A stretch of DNA of 5,997 bases from Ga0077527 sp050250695. Lineage in GTDB: Bacteria; Pseudomonadota; Gammaproteobacteria; Burkholderiales; SG8-41. Positions 1-5,607 of the stretch are shown piece after piece. The stretch spans positions 1 through 5,997 of the forward strand of contig JBFWOE010000172.1 of the NCBI GenBank assembly GCA_050250695.1. Direction: 5' to 3'. A program made the position numbers and the translations under genes. The first letter of the stretch is position 1, and each line of letters begins with the position of its first letter. Below the pieces are notes generated by a model. It was not told the origin of the DNA. It saw only the letters and a program-made list of their open reading frames with translations, and did not search any database.

Positions 1-1149
1 CGACAGCCAGACCGGTGCGAAACCGAAGGCCGTGCCCAGGCTGCCGAAAATAAGCGGAATCACGAAATGCGTGAAGTTGTTGACCGTCACGCGCAGGCCA
101 GCAGCCTCCGAAGCGCGCCCCTTGGGCGCGAGCGCGTAGATCAGCGACATCGACATCGGCTGGCCGACGCCGACGCCCAGTCCGAGCAGGAACGCCACCG
201 CACACAGCGCATAGGGATCCTCGAACAGCGGAAACAGCATGAAGGTCAGCGCCGCTGAAAAAATCGCATACATCAGAACCTGCGCTTCACTGGTGTGTTT
301 GATCAGCAGCGGCAGCACCGCGCGTATCACGAAGGTGGCCAGCGCAAAGGCACCGAGAATGACGCCGATCGACGAGGCGGAAAGTCCGATGCCGTGGCCG
401 TAAACCGGCATGTAGAAATTGAACAGGTCCCAGCCGGCGGAAATGAAACCGCTGGCGATGAAGGTGTTGCGCAAGCGCGGTGCCCGCCACAGGTCCATCA
501 CGCTGCCCGTCGCCGCACTGCCCGGCATCTGCGCGGCAGCAGGCAGGAACCCTCCGCGCAACCACAGCATCAGCAGCGGCACGATGGTGCAGGCTGCCAG
601 TATCAGGAAAGCCTTCATGTAGCCGAGATGATCGATGGCGAAGCCGGCGACCAGCGGACCGACGAAGCCGGCACCGGAAAACCCCATGCTGACCAGGGCA
701 TAGTTCCGTGACCGGTGCTCCGCCCCGCCTATGCCACCGGCAATGCCGGTGACGGTGACGAAGAAAAAATGGAAAGATGTGCCTAACAATGTTGCAGAAA
801 CGTACAGCGTGACCAGCGACGGCCAGGCCACCGGCAGGCACAGCGCAATGCCGACGCCGGCGGTGCCCAGCAGCATCGGCAGCCGCGGGCCGACGCGATC
901 AGCCAGGCGGCCGATGGCTATCGCGAACAGCATCGGACACAGGGCGTAGAGCGCCATCAGGATGCCGACCTGAGCCTGGTTCGCCCCTGACTCCAGCGCA
1001 TACAGGGACAGCGCGACCCGGCTGCCGCCGAAAGCGGTGTGGTTGAGGACGATCAGTATCAGGGTGAGATAAATGGCCATCGGCAGGCGTGCGAAAAGGA
1101 CTGGTGCAGCGCCGGAAAATGCGTTGCACGGCAGCGACGATGGTAGCAT
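1..1149 (-). CDS. Major facilitator superfamily (MFS) transporter, 3' end outside window
   Basis: An inner-membrane secondary transporter; the substrate cannot be read from the sequence. The 383 codons present are open without a frameshift and encode a chain of hydrophobic helices. The first is about residues 24-40 (MAIYLTLILIVLNH...). The MFS motif A follows the second helix as GRLADRVGPR (residues 80-89), the loop 2-3 signature of the family. Further Gly- and aromatic-rich helices continue to the left edge. A typical 12-helix member has about 390-410 residues, so only the last few are missing. I chose the ATG at 1149 because a GGGAGGAG ribosome site precedes it by 11 nt. An in-frame ATG at 1179 lies upstream of that site, and one at 1080 would begin right at helix 1. 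The gene lies 119 bp downstream of egtD on the same strand, which permits but does not prove co-transcription. MFS identity is secure; a role in ergothioneine or betaine movement would be a guess. Confidence 0.9.
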   Translation of the reverse strand, partial: MLPSSLPCNAFSGAAPVLFARLPMAIYLTLILIVLNHTAFGGSRVALSLYALESGANQAQVGILMALYALCPMLFAIAIGRLADRVGPRLPMLLGTAGVGIALCLPVAWPSLVTLYVSATLLGTSFHFFFVTVTGIAGGIGGAEHRSRNYALVSMGFSGAGFVGPLVAGFAIDHLGYMKAFLILAACTIVPLLMLWLRGGFLPAAAQMPGSAATGSVMDLWRAPRLRNTFIASGFISAGWDLFNFYMPVYGHGIGLSASSIGVILGAFALATFVIRAVLPLLIKHTSEAQVLMYAIFSAALTFMLFPLFEDPYALCAVAFLLGLGVGVGQPMSMSLIYALAPKGRASEAAGLRVTVNNFTHFVIPLIFGSLGTAFGFAPVWLS

Positions 1150-1160
1150 CGACGACCACG

Positions 1161-1168
1161 CTCCTCCC
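1161..1168 (-). promoter_or_regulatory. Ribosome binding site of the MFS gene
   Basis: On the minus strand this reads GGGAGGAG, a near-perfect Shine-Dalgarno sequence 11 nt before the ATG at 1149. It lies inside the reading frame opened by the other candidate ATG at 1179, which argues for the 1149 start. Confidence 0.6.
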
Positions 1169-1268
1169 TGAAATTCCATATTGCGTCAACCGGGTTTGCA
1201 AATTTCCTCCGGGACATCTTGACCTCCGGCTGCGAAACAGCCTGAAACTTCCGTAACGTGGAGCCGGG

Positions 1269-2240
1269 TCAGGCGCGCAGCAGATGCACGGAAAAACGCC
1301 GACCGGCATCCACCCAGACCTGCTCCGGGTTGAATCCCGCCGCCCGTGCCAGCGCGCGGAAACCTTCTTCGGAATACTTGTAGGAATTCTCTGTATGCAT
1401 CCGCTCTCCGGCACCGAACGCAAAACCGCGGCCGCTGACGGTGACCATCTGCGCCCTCAGGCTCTCCAGGTGCATCTCGATGCGCCCGGCCTCGCCGTTG
1501 TAAAAGGCGACATGGCGGAACTGCTCGAGGTCGAAGTCCGCAGCAAGTTCGCGGTTGATGCGGCGCAGGAGATTGAGATTGAACTCGGCGGTCACGCCCT
1601 GCGCATCGTTGTACGCCGCGTGCAGCACTGCAGGATCCTTTTTCAGGTCCACGCCCACCACCATGGCTCCGTCGTCGCCGGCGAGCGCCCGCGCACGGAC
1701 GAGAAAGGATTGCGCTTCTTCGGGTGTCAGGTTGCCGATGGTCGAGCCGGGAAAATAAATGATGCGCCGGTACCCGGCATAAGGCGACAGTTCCGCCACC
1801 TGCAACGGCCGCATGTAGTCGGCGCAGACCGCGATGATCGGCAGTTGTGGAAATTCAGTGCCGAGGCGGGCCGTCGATCCATGCAATGCCTCGGCGGCGA
1901 TATCCACTGGCACGTAGGCCGCCGGCTGCAGCGCCCGCAACATGGTGACGGTCTTGACGCCAGCACCGCTGCCGAACTCGATCAGCAGCCCGCCGGTTCC
2001 GAACTGCGCGGCAATTTCGCCGGCGCAATCCTCCATCAACGCCATCTCTGTGCGCGTCGGATAATACTCGGGCAGTTCGCAGATCGCCTCGAACAGCTCG
2101 CAGCCGCGGGCATCATAAAAATACTTGGGCAACAGGGCCTTGGGATTGCCGGCAAGCCCGGTCAGCACGTCGTCCAGAAAACTGCCGGATTCCGGGTGCA
2201 GATCGACAAAGGTTCTGGGGGATGCCGGGGGCGGCATCAT
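1269..2240 (-). CDS. egtD: L-histidine N-alpha-methyltransferase (EgtD family)
   Basis: A cytoplasmic SAM-dependent methyltransferase that trimethylates the alpha-amino group of histidine to hercynine, the first step of ergothioneine synthesis. It has 323 residues; mycobacterial EgtD has about 320. The family landmarks are in order: KYFYDARG (39-46), LPEYYPTR (56-63), SAM-binding IEFGSGAGVKT (87-97), GSTIGNL (165-171), AYNDAQGVTAEFN (209-221), RIEMHL (253-258) and TENSYKY (283-289). By the known M. smegmatis structure, the histidine-contacting residues match Y60, N170, Y210, M256, E284 and S286, so the active site looks intact and histidine-specific. I chose the ATG at 2240. A GTG at 2303 in the same frame would overlap pbpG by 40 nt and adds an atypical 21-residue leader; the ATG at 2237 is equally possible. 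The ribosome site is weak, which fits coupling to pbpG, whose stop is 23 bp upstream. No egtB (sulfoxide synthase) is adjacent, which is unusual because the two genes are often paired. Confidence 0.93.
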   Translation of the reverse strand: MMPPPASPRTFVDLHPESGSFLDDVLTGLAGNPKALLPKYFYDARGCELFEAICELPEYYPTRTEMALMEDCAGEIAAQFGTGGLLIEFGSGAGVKTVTMLRALQPAAYVPVDIAAEALHGSTARLGTEFPQLPIIAVCADYMRPLQVAELSPYAGYRRIIYFPGSTIGNLTPEEAQSFLVRARALAGDDGAMVVGVDLKKDPAVLHAAYNDAQGVTAEFNLNLLRRINRELAADFDLEQFRHVAFYNGEAGRIEMHLESLRAQMVTVSGRGFAFGAGERMHTENSYKYSEEGFRALARAAGFNPEQVWVDAGRRFSVHLLRA

Positions 2241-2263
2241 GCAACGCGTCTGGTCACGCCGGA

Positions 2264-3130
2264 TCAGCCAGGGGAATGCGCCGTGTAGCGGCTTTCCATC
2301 CACCGCTTGATGCGATTGGCATCACCGATGCGGGTCAACCTGCCCCAGGAATCGAGCAGTACGATGATCACCGGTTTGCCGGCGATCATCGCCTGCATCA
2401 CCAGGCAACGCCCGGCCTCTGAAATGTACCCGGTCTTGGACAGGCCGATGTGCCACTCGGAACTGCTCACCAACTGGTTCGAATTTCCGTAATTCATCGC
2501 CTGACCGTTGGCAAGATGCACGGTCGCCCGCCTTTCCGTCGTGAACTCGCGGATCAGCTGATACTGGTGGGCGGCGGCAACCATTTTGGTCAGATCCTGG
2601 GCTGTCGACACGTTACCGCTGGACAGGCCGGTGCCATCGACGAAGCGGGTCCGCCACATGCCCAGTTCAACCGCCTTCTGGTTCATGGCCGCAACAAAAG
2701 CGCCGGTGCCGCCCGGGTACACCCGCGTCAGCGCCTCGGCCGCACGGTTCTCGGAAGCCATCAGCGCCAGCTGCAACAGCTCCCTGCGGGTCAATGCCGT
2801 GCCTATGCTCAGCCGCGACTGGGTGCCCTTGATCAGATCCCTGTCGTCCCTCGTAATGACAATCTGATCGTCCAGGGGCAGTGCCGCATCGAGCACCACC
2901 ATCGCCGTCATCAGCTTGGTGATGGAGGCAATGGGCCTCACGTTGTCGACATTCTTTGCGTAGAGCGCATGCCCCTCCAATTGGTCGATGACCAGGGCAG
3001 AGGAAGACTTGAGGTCCGGACCGTTGCTGACGACCGCGGATTTGACTGAACGAACCGTGCGCTCGGCCGCCAGGCTCCATGTCGGCAAGGCCACCATGGC
3101 GGCCGTCAGGATCAGCACAAGACCACGCAT
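2264..3130 (-). CDS. pbpG: D-alanyl-D-alanine endopeptidase, PBP7/8 type
   Basis: A periplasmic penicillin-binding serine peptidase of the S11 (D-Ala-D-Ala carboxypeptidase-like) family. It cleaves the D-Ala-mDAP cross-links of peptidoglycan during wall growth. The 288-residue product starts with a signal peptide: MRGL, a hydrophobic stretch at about residues 4-16, and a probable cleavage after A21 or A22. All three active-site motifs are present: SITK (69-72, nucleophile Ser69), SEN (126-128) and KTG (232-234). DGTGLSSGN (165-173) is also typical of this family. E. coli PbpG has about 310 residues. There is no long C-terminal amphipathic anchor as in PBP5/6, which favours the PBP7 type over DacA. 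I chose the ATG at 3130 because it opens the signal peptide and has a GGGGAG site 11 nt upstream; a TTG at 3175 in the same frame would put 15 charged residues in front of the signal. It is the first gene of a possible pbpG-egtD-MFS unit. A sigma-70-like promoter lies upstream. Confidence 0.93.
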   Translation of the reverse strand: MRGLVLILTAAMVALPTWSLAAERTVRSVKSAVVSNGPDLKSSSALVIDQLEGHALYAKNVDNVRPIASITKLMTAMVVLDAALPLDDQIVITRDDRDLIKGTQSRLSIGTALTRRELLQLALMASENRAAEALTRVYPGGTGAFVAAMNQKAVELGMWRTRFVDGTGLSSGNVSTAQDLTKMVAAAHQYQLIREFTTERRATVHLANGQAMNYGNSNQLVSSSEWHIGLSKTGYISEAGRCLVMQAMIAGKPVIIVLLDSWGRLTRIGDANRIKRWMESRYTAHSPG

Positions 3131-3141
3131 TGTTATGCCAG

Positions 3142-3147
3142 CTCCCC
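3142..3147 (-). promoter_or_regulatory. Ribosome binding site of pbpG
   Basis: It reads GGGGAG on the minus strand, 11 nt before the ATG at 3130. It supports that start over the TTG at 3175, which has no such site. Confidence 0.55.
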
Positions 3148-3173
3148 GCTTATTTTTGGTTAAAAACCCTTGC

Positions 3174-3202
3174 AAAATACAGTGTTACGCAATTATTTTC
3201 AA
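3174..3202 (-). promoter_or_regulatory. Candidate sigma-70 promoter of pbpG
   Basis: On the minus strand, a -35 element TTGAAA (3202-3197) is separated by exactly 17 bp from a -10 element TATTTT (3179-3174). Transcription would start near 3167, giving a leader of about 37 nt before the pbpG ATG with the GGGGAG site inside it. This is an AT-rich island in GC-rich DNA. The match is by eye and has not been tested against background. Confidence 0.6.
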
Positions 3203-3220
3203 CTTATTGGAGCAGAGGAC

Positions 3221-3238
3221 GCCCGCAAAAAAACGGGC
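3221..3238. repeat. Short inverted repeat with A-tract loop
   Basis: GCCCG and CGGGC (5-bp stem) flank an 8-nt loop, CAAAAAAA. On the minus strand the loop is T-rich, so it lies just beyond the leftward terminator as a possible second, weak element. The stem is too short to call it a terminator on its own. Confidence 0.35.
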
Positions 3239-3247
3239 ATCAAAGGT

Positions 3248-3290
3248 AAAAAAAACTCCGCACGGGACGGTGTGGGTTGTCCGGGCGGAG
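3248..3290 (-). terminator. Leftward rho-independent terminator
   Basis: Read on the minus strand, CTCCGCCCGGAC pairs with GTCCCGTGCGGAG as a 6-bp GC stem, one mismatch, 3 bp, a bulged base and 2 bp, around a 10-nt loop. A run of 8 T follows at once (A-run 3248-3255 on the plus strand). On the plus strand there is no T-tract after the stem, so it acts leftward only. It lies about 45 bp upstream of the pbpG -35 element. No leftward gene lies immediately to its right, so it must end either a small RNA or antisense read-through. Confidence 0.7.
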
Positions 3291-3306
3291 CTTAAAGAGG
3301 CCTTAC
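3291..3306 (+). promoter_or_regulatory. Direct repeat CTTAA-N6-CTTAC, candidate response-regulator site
   Basis: Two pentamers, CTTAA (3291-3295) and CTTAC (3302-3306), lie exactly 11 bp apart. This is the layout bound by dimers of OmpR/PmrA/QseB-type regulators (PmrA box: YTTAAK half-sites with 11-bp periodicity). It abuts the leftward terminator stem. A second copy of the pattern lies at 3423. The likely ligand is the regulator encoded at 3555, by inference only. Confidence 0.45.
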
Positions 3307-3371
3307 AATGACCCGCTCAGCACAGGTCCTTGCAATAAGCAGGCCTCCGAGGAGGAAAAACGCTTTAAACC

Positions 3372-3394
3372 ACAGGGGTTGCAACCTGCCCTGT
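3372..3394. repeat. Inverted repeat with nested palindrome
   Basis: ACAGGG (3372-3377) and CCCTGT (3389-3394) form a 6-bp inverted repeat around 11 nt. Inside it lies a perfect 10-bp palindrome, GGTTGCAACC (3377-3386). It could be an operator for a dimeric repressor or simply a small hairpin. No regulator is implicated. Confidence 0.35.
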
Positions 3395-3415
3395 AAGCAC
3401 CTTGGAACGATAGCG

Positions 3416-3547
3416 ATGCTGGCTTACGTCAAACTTACGGGGCAGCTGTTTCGTGATCCGGACCCGCTGGCCCCGCCCCTGCGCGGCGTACCGTCCACCA
3501 GTATCATGTTCCTGATGCCGCGCTGCTCGCGGCCCATCACCGGATAA
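3416..3547 (+). CDS. Doubtful small ORF upstream of the response regulator
   Basis: An ATG at 3416 opens a 43-codon frame (MLAYVKLTGQLF...) that ends with TAA 7 nt before the regulator ATG. The frame is open further upstream to an ATG at 3308. Only a weak GGAAC-like ribosome site precedes 3416. The peptide resembles nothing I know and has no clear domain. Its only support is its position: the regulator has a poor ribosome site of its own, so translational coupling from a short leader is possible. The candidate regulator box at 3423-3438 lies inside it, which argues that this is non-coding DNA. Confidence 0.15.
   Translation: MLAYVKLTGQLFRDPDPLAPPLRGVPSTSIMFLMPRCSRPITG
3423..3438 (+). promoter_or_regulatory. 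Direct repeat CTTAC-N6-CTTAC, candidate response-regulator site
   Basis: Two identical pentamers CTTAC (3423-3427 and 3434-3438) lie exactly 11 bp apart, 117 bp before the response-regulator ATG. The spacing and near-CTTAA sequence match PmrA/QseB-type boxes. Its position suggests autoregulation of the two-component operon, with the second half-site in place to overlap a -35 region. I could not identify a clear -10 downstream. Confidence 0.5.
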
Positions 3548-3554
3548 TTCACGC

Positions 3555-4229
3555 ATGCGCCTGTTGATTGTTGAGGACCATCCGATACTCGCCGACGGGT
3601 TGATCAATGCCCTGAAAGGCGCCGATTACGCGGTCGATCATGCGGCCACCGGCGAGCAGGCCGATCACATGCTGGCCACCCAAAACTACGATGCGGTAAT
3701 CCTCGATATAGGATTGCCCAAGCTCGACGGCTACGAAGTGCTGAGACGCATGCGGCGCAAAGGCTCCAAGACACCGGTGCTGATGCTGACTGCGCGCGAC
3801 GCGCTTGAGGATCGCGTCAAGGGTCTGGATCTCGGCGCCGACGACTACCTGACCAAACCCTACGACCTGCCTGAACTGGAGGCACGCGTCCGCGCGCTGA
3901 TCCGCCGCGGCCAGTCGGGTGGCGGCGCCAATCTGGTCCACGGCGACCTGACGCTGGATACCGCGGGGCGCCGCGCAACGATCAAGGGCGCACCCCTGGA
4001 CCTGTCGGCCCGCGAACTCGGGGTGCTGGAAGTGCTGATGCTGCGCACCGGAAGAGTAGTCAGCAAGGAACAGCTGGCCGAACAGCTATACGGCTGGGGT
4101 GAGGAAGTGGGCGCAAACGCGATCGAGGTATACGTCCATCGCCTGCGCAAGAAACTGGAGGCTGCAGGGGTCACCGTGCGCACCATCCGCGGCCTCGGTT
4201 ACCTGCTCGAGAGACCCGTGCATGAATAA
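3555..4229 (+). CDS. OmpR-family response regulator, TctD/QseB type
   Basis: A cytoplasmic DNA-binding response regulator of 224 residues, the usual length for this family. The receiver domain spans about residues 1-112: the acidic pair E7-D8, phosphoacceptor D51 (in AVILDIGLPKLDG), switch T79 (LMLTARD) and conserved K101 (YLTKPYDL) are all present, so it should be phosphorylated normally. A linker follows, then a winged-helix domain at about 126-221 with the recognition-helix region EVYVHRLRKKL and the C-terminal wing motif TIRGLGYLL. The ATG at 3555 is the natural family start (MRLLIVEDHP). The ribosome site before it is weak (GGA, 10 nt upstream). The last 8 nt overlap the kinase gene. The closest named types are TctD, QseB and PmrA. 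TctD normally controls tricarboxylate uptake genes (tctCBA), but none are next to it here, so I give no gene symbol. Its targets may include its own promoter through the direct repeats upstream. Confidence 0.93.
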   Translation: MRLLIVEDHPILADGLINALKGADYAVDHAATGEQADHMLATQNYDAVILDIGLPKLDGYEVLRRMRRKGSKTPVLMLTARDALEDRVKGLDLGADDYLTKPYDLPELEARVRALIRRGQSGGGANLVHGDLTLDTAGRRATIKGAPLDLSARELGVLEVLMLRTGRVVSKEQLAEQLYGWGEEVGANAIEVYVHRLRKKLEAAGVTVRTIRGLGYLLERPVHE

Positions 4230-5607
4230 GCTGCGCACCTTGCGCAGCCGGCTGCTGTTGTGGGTCAGCGCACCCCTGCTGACCCTGTGGATCATCAGCA
4301 CGCTGGTCGACCACGAGGTCGCCAAGGGTTTCGTCAACCTGAACTACGACCGCGCGCTGCTCGATACCGCTCTGGATCTCGGACGCAACGTACGCGAATC
4401 GAACGCGCAACTCTACCTGGATCTGCCGCAGCCTGTGATCGAAATGCTGATCTCCGGTGAGCAGGGCCGTTTTTTCTATCGCGCCAACGGTCCGCGGGGC
4501 GAGTACATCTCCGGCGATCCCGACCTGCCCGACCCGCCGCCCGGCTCACGCACCGACCGCGTCGTCTACTACGACTCCACTTACCGCGGCAGGCCGGTGC
4601 GCGCCGTTGCGGTACGCGTGCCCGTGCGCCCCGGCTCCGGCAAAGGAGCGCTGCTGATCCAGGTTGCCGAACGCGCCAACATCCGCAGTGAATCCGCGCG
4701 CCAGATCATGTTTCGGATGATGATTCCGCAGGGCATCCTGGTGCTGCTCGCCACCCTCGCCGTATGGTTCGGCGTCGGTATCGGCCTGCGTGCGCTGACC
4801 TCGGTGCGCCGCGAAATCGCCAGCCGCTCCCATGTCGACCTGAGTCCGATCGACGAAAAGGGCGTGCCCAGCGAGTTACAGCCGCTGATCAGCGCGATGA
4901 ACGACCTGTTGTCGCGTCTCAGCGCCGCCCTCGCCGCACAACAGCGTTTCATCGCCGATGCCGCACACCAGTTGCGCACCCCGGTCGCGGCGATCAAGGC
5001 CCAGACCGAGCTTGCCTCGCGCCAGGTGCGGGACGATGAGGCACGCGCTGCATTGCAACACCTGCATACCGCCGCTGACCATGCGGCCCGCCTGGTTTCC
5101 CAACTGCTGACCATGGCTCGCGCCGAACCGGGCTCGCATCGCAGCGTGCTCCGTGAACCGGTGGAACTCAGCGAGCTTGCCCGCCAGACGACCCGCGAAT
5201 GGGTGCCGCGCGCATTGACCGGCAGTGTGGATCTTGGATTCGACGATCAGTCGGTTGCAGCAACCGTCAGCGCCGATCCTTTCCTGATCCGCGAACTGCT
5301 CAACAACCTGGTCGACAACGCGATCTGCCACACGCCTGCCGGCGGCCATGTCACCGTAAGGGTCGAAATCGACGATCACTCAGCGATACTGGAAGTGGAG
5401 GACAACGGCCGGGGCATACCGGAAAACGAACGCGAAAAGGTGTTCGAGCGCTTCTACCGGATCCCCGGCGGCTCACCGGAAGGCTGCGGCCTGGGCCTGG
5501 CGATCGTGCGCGAAATTGCGCAAGGGCACGGCGCCACGACCGTGATTTCCGCGGGTGCGGGCGGACACGGCACCCGGGTTACCGTCAGCTTTCCGCTACC
5601 CCGGTAG
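4222..5607 (+). CDS. Membrane sensor histidine kinase, TctE/QseC type
   Basis: An inner-membrane two-component sensor of 461 residues that should phosphorylate the regulator encoded just upstream. TM1 is at about residues 11-29, a periplasmic sensing region at about 30-167 and TM2 at about 168-188. A short linker follows, then the HisKA domain with phospho-accepting H249 in AAHQLRTPVAAI. The catalytic ATPase domain has an N-box ELLNNLVDNA (358-367), G1 DNGRGI (394-399), F-box FERFYR (408-413) and G2 GCGLGLAIV (421-429). The N-terminal layout, with NYDRALLDTALDL (41-53) just after TM1, is that of the 2CSK_N sensor domain seen in TctE-like kinases. The ATG at 4222 overlaps the regulator stop (ATGAATAA), so translation is coupled. 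The same frame is open upstream to 4099, but only inside the regulator gene. All catalytic motifs are intact. The signal is unknown; tricarboxylates would be the TctE precedent. Confidence 0.93.
   Translation: MNKLRTLRSRLLLWVSAPLLTLWIISTLVDHEVAKGFVNLNYDRALLDTALDLGRNVRESNAQLYLDLPQPVIEMLISGEQGRFFYRANGPRGEYISGDPDLPDPPPGSRTDRVVYYDSTYRGRPVRAVAVRVPVRPGSGKGALLIQVAERANIRSESARQIMFRMMIPQGILVLLATLAVWFGVGIGLRALTSVRREIASRSHVDLSPIDEKGVPSELQPLISAMNDLLSRLSAALAAQQRFIADAAHQLRTPVAAIKAQTELASRQVRDDEARAALQHLHTAADHAARLVSQLLTMARAEPGSHRSVLREPVELSELARQTTREWVPRALTGSVDLGFDDQSVAATVSADPFLIRELLNNLVDNAICHTPAGGHVTVRVEIDDHSAILEVEDNGRGIPENEREKVFERFYRIPGGSPEGCGLGLAIVREIAQGHGATTVISAGAGGHGTRVTVSFPLPR

Larger units (their letters stand above)
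3131..3554. other. Divergent intergenic region between pbpG and the two-component operon
   Basis: These 424 bp separate two divergently oriented genes. From left to right they hold the pbpG ribosome site and promoter, a short GC inverted repeat with an A-tract loop (3221-3238), a leftward intrinsic terminator (3248-3290), two CTTAA/CTTAC 11-bp direct repeats (3291-3306 and 3423-3438), an inverted repeat with a nested palindrome (3372-3394), and a GC hairpin GCCGCG-CTGCT-CGCGGC (3517-3533) shortly before the regulator start. I see no tRNA and no convincing protein gene. I did not find a good sigma-70 promoter for the rightward operon. Confidence 0.8.

Noticed and set aside
287..841. Minus-strand open frame of 184 codons inside the MFS gene
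   Set aside because: The MFS frame is open through the whole stretch and encodes proper membrane helices. The alternative frame gives an Arg/His-rich composition typical of a shifted frame.
1232..1246. Small hairpin (GGCTG/CAGCC on the minus strand) between egtD and the MFS gene as a terminator
   Set aside because: The stem is 5 bp and no T-tract follows, so it does not support separate transcription of the MFS gene.
1284..2288. Plus-strand open frame of 334 codons opposite egtD
   Set aside because: It is antisense to a fully recognisable EgtD and lacks any family motif. Long mirror frames are expected in GC-rich DNA.
2241..2303. Upstream GTG start for egtD at 2303
   Set aside because: It would overlap pbpG by 40 nt and add a leader not seen in the family. 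The ATG at 2240 gives the usual length of about 320 residues.
3131..3175. Upstream TTG start for pbpG at 3175
   Set aside because: It would place charged residues before the signal peptide and would lie over the proposed -10 element. The ATG at 3130 has a good ribosome site.
3344..3355. CCTCC-GA-GGAGG as a hairpin or ribosome site
   Set aside because: The loop is only 2 nt. GGAGG at 3351-3355 has no start codon at a suitable distance, so I do not call a gene from it.
4581..5114. Minus-strand open frame of 177 codons opposite the histidine kinase
   Set aside because: It is rich in Arg, Ser and Ala with no domain, and is antisense to the HisKA region of an intact kinase.
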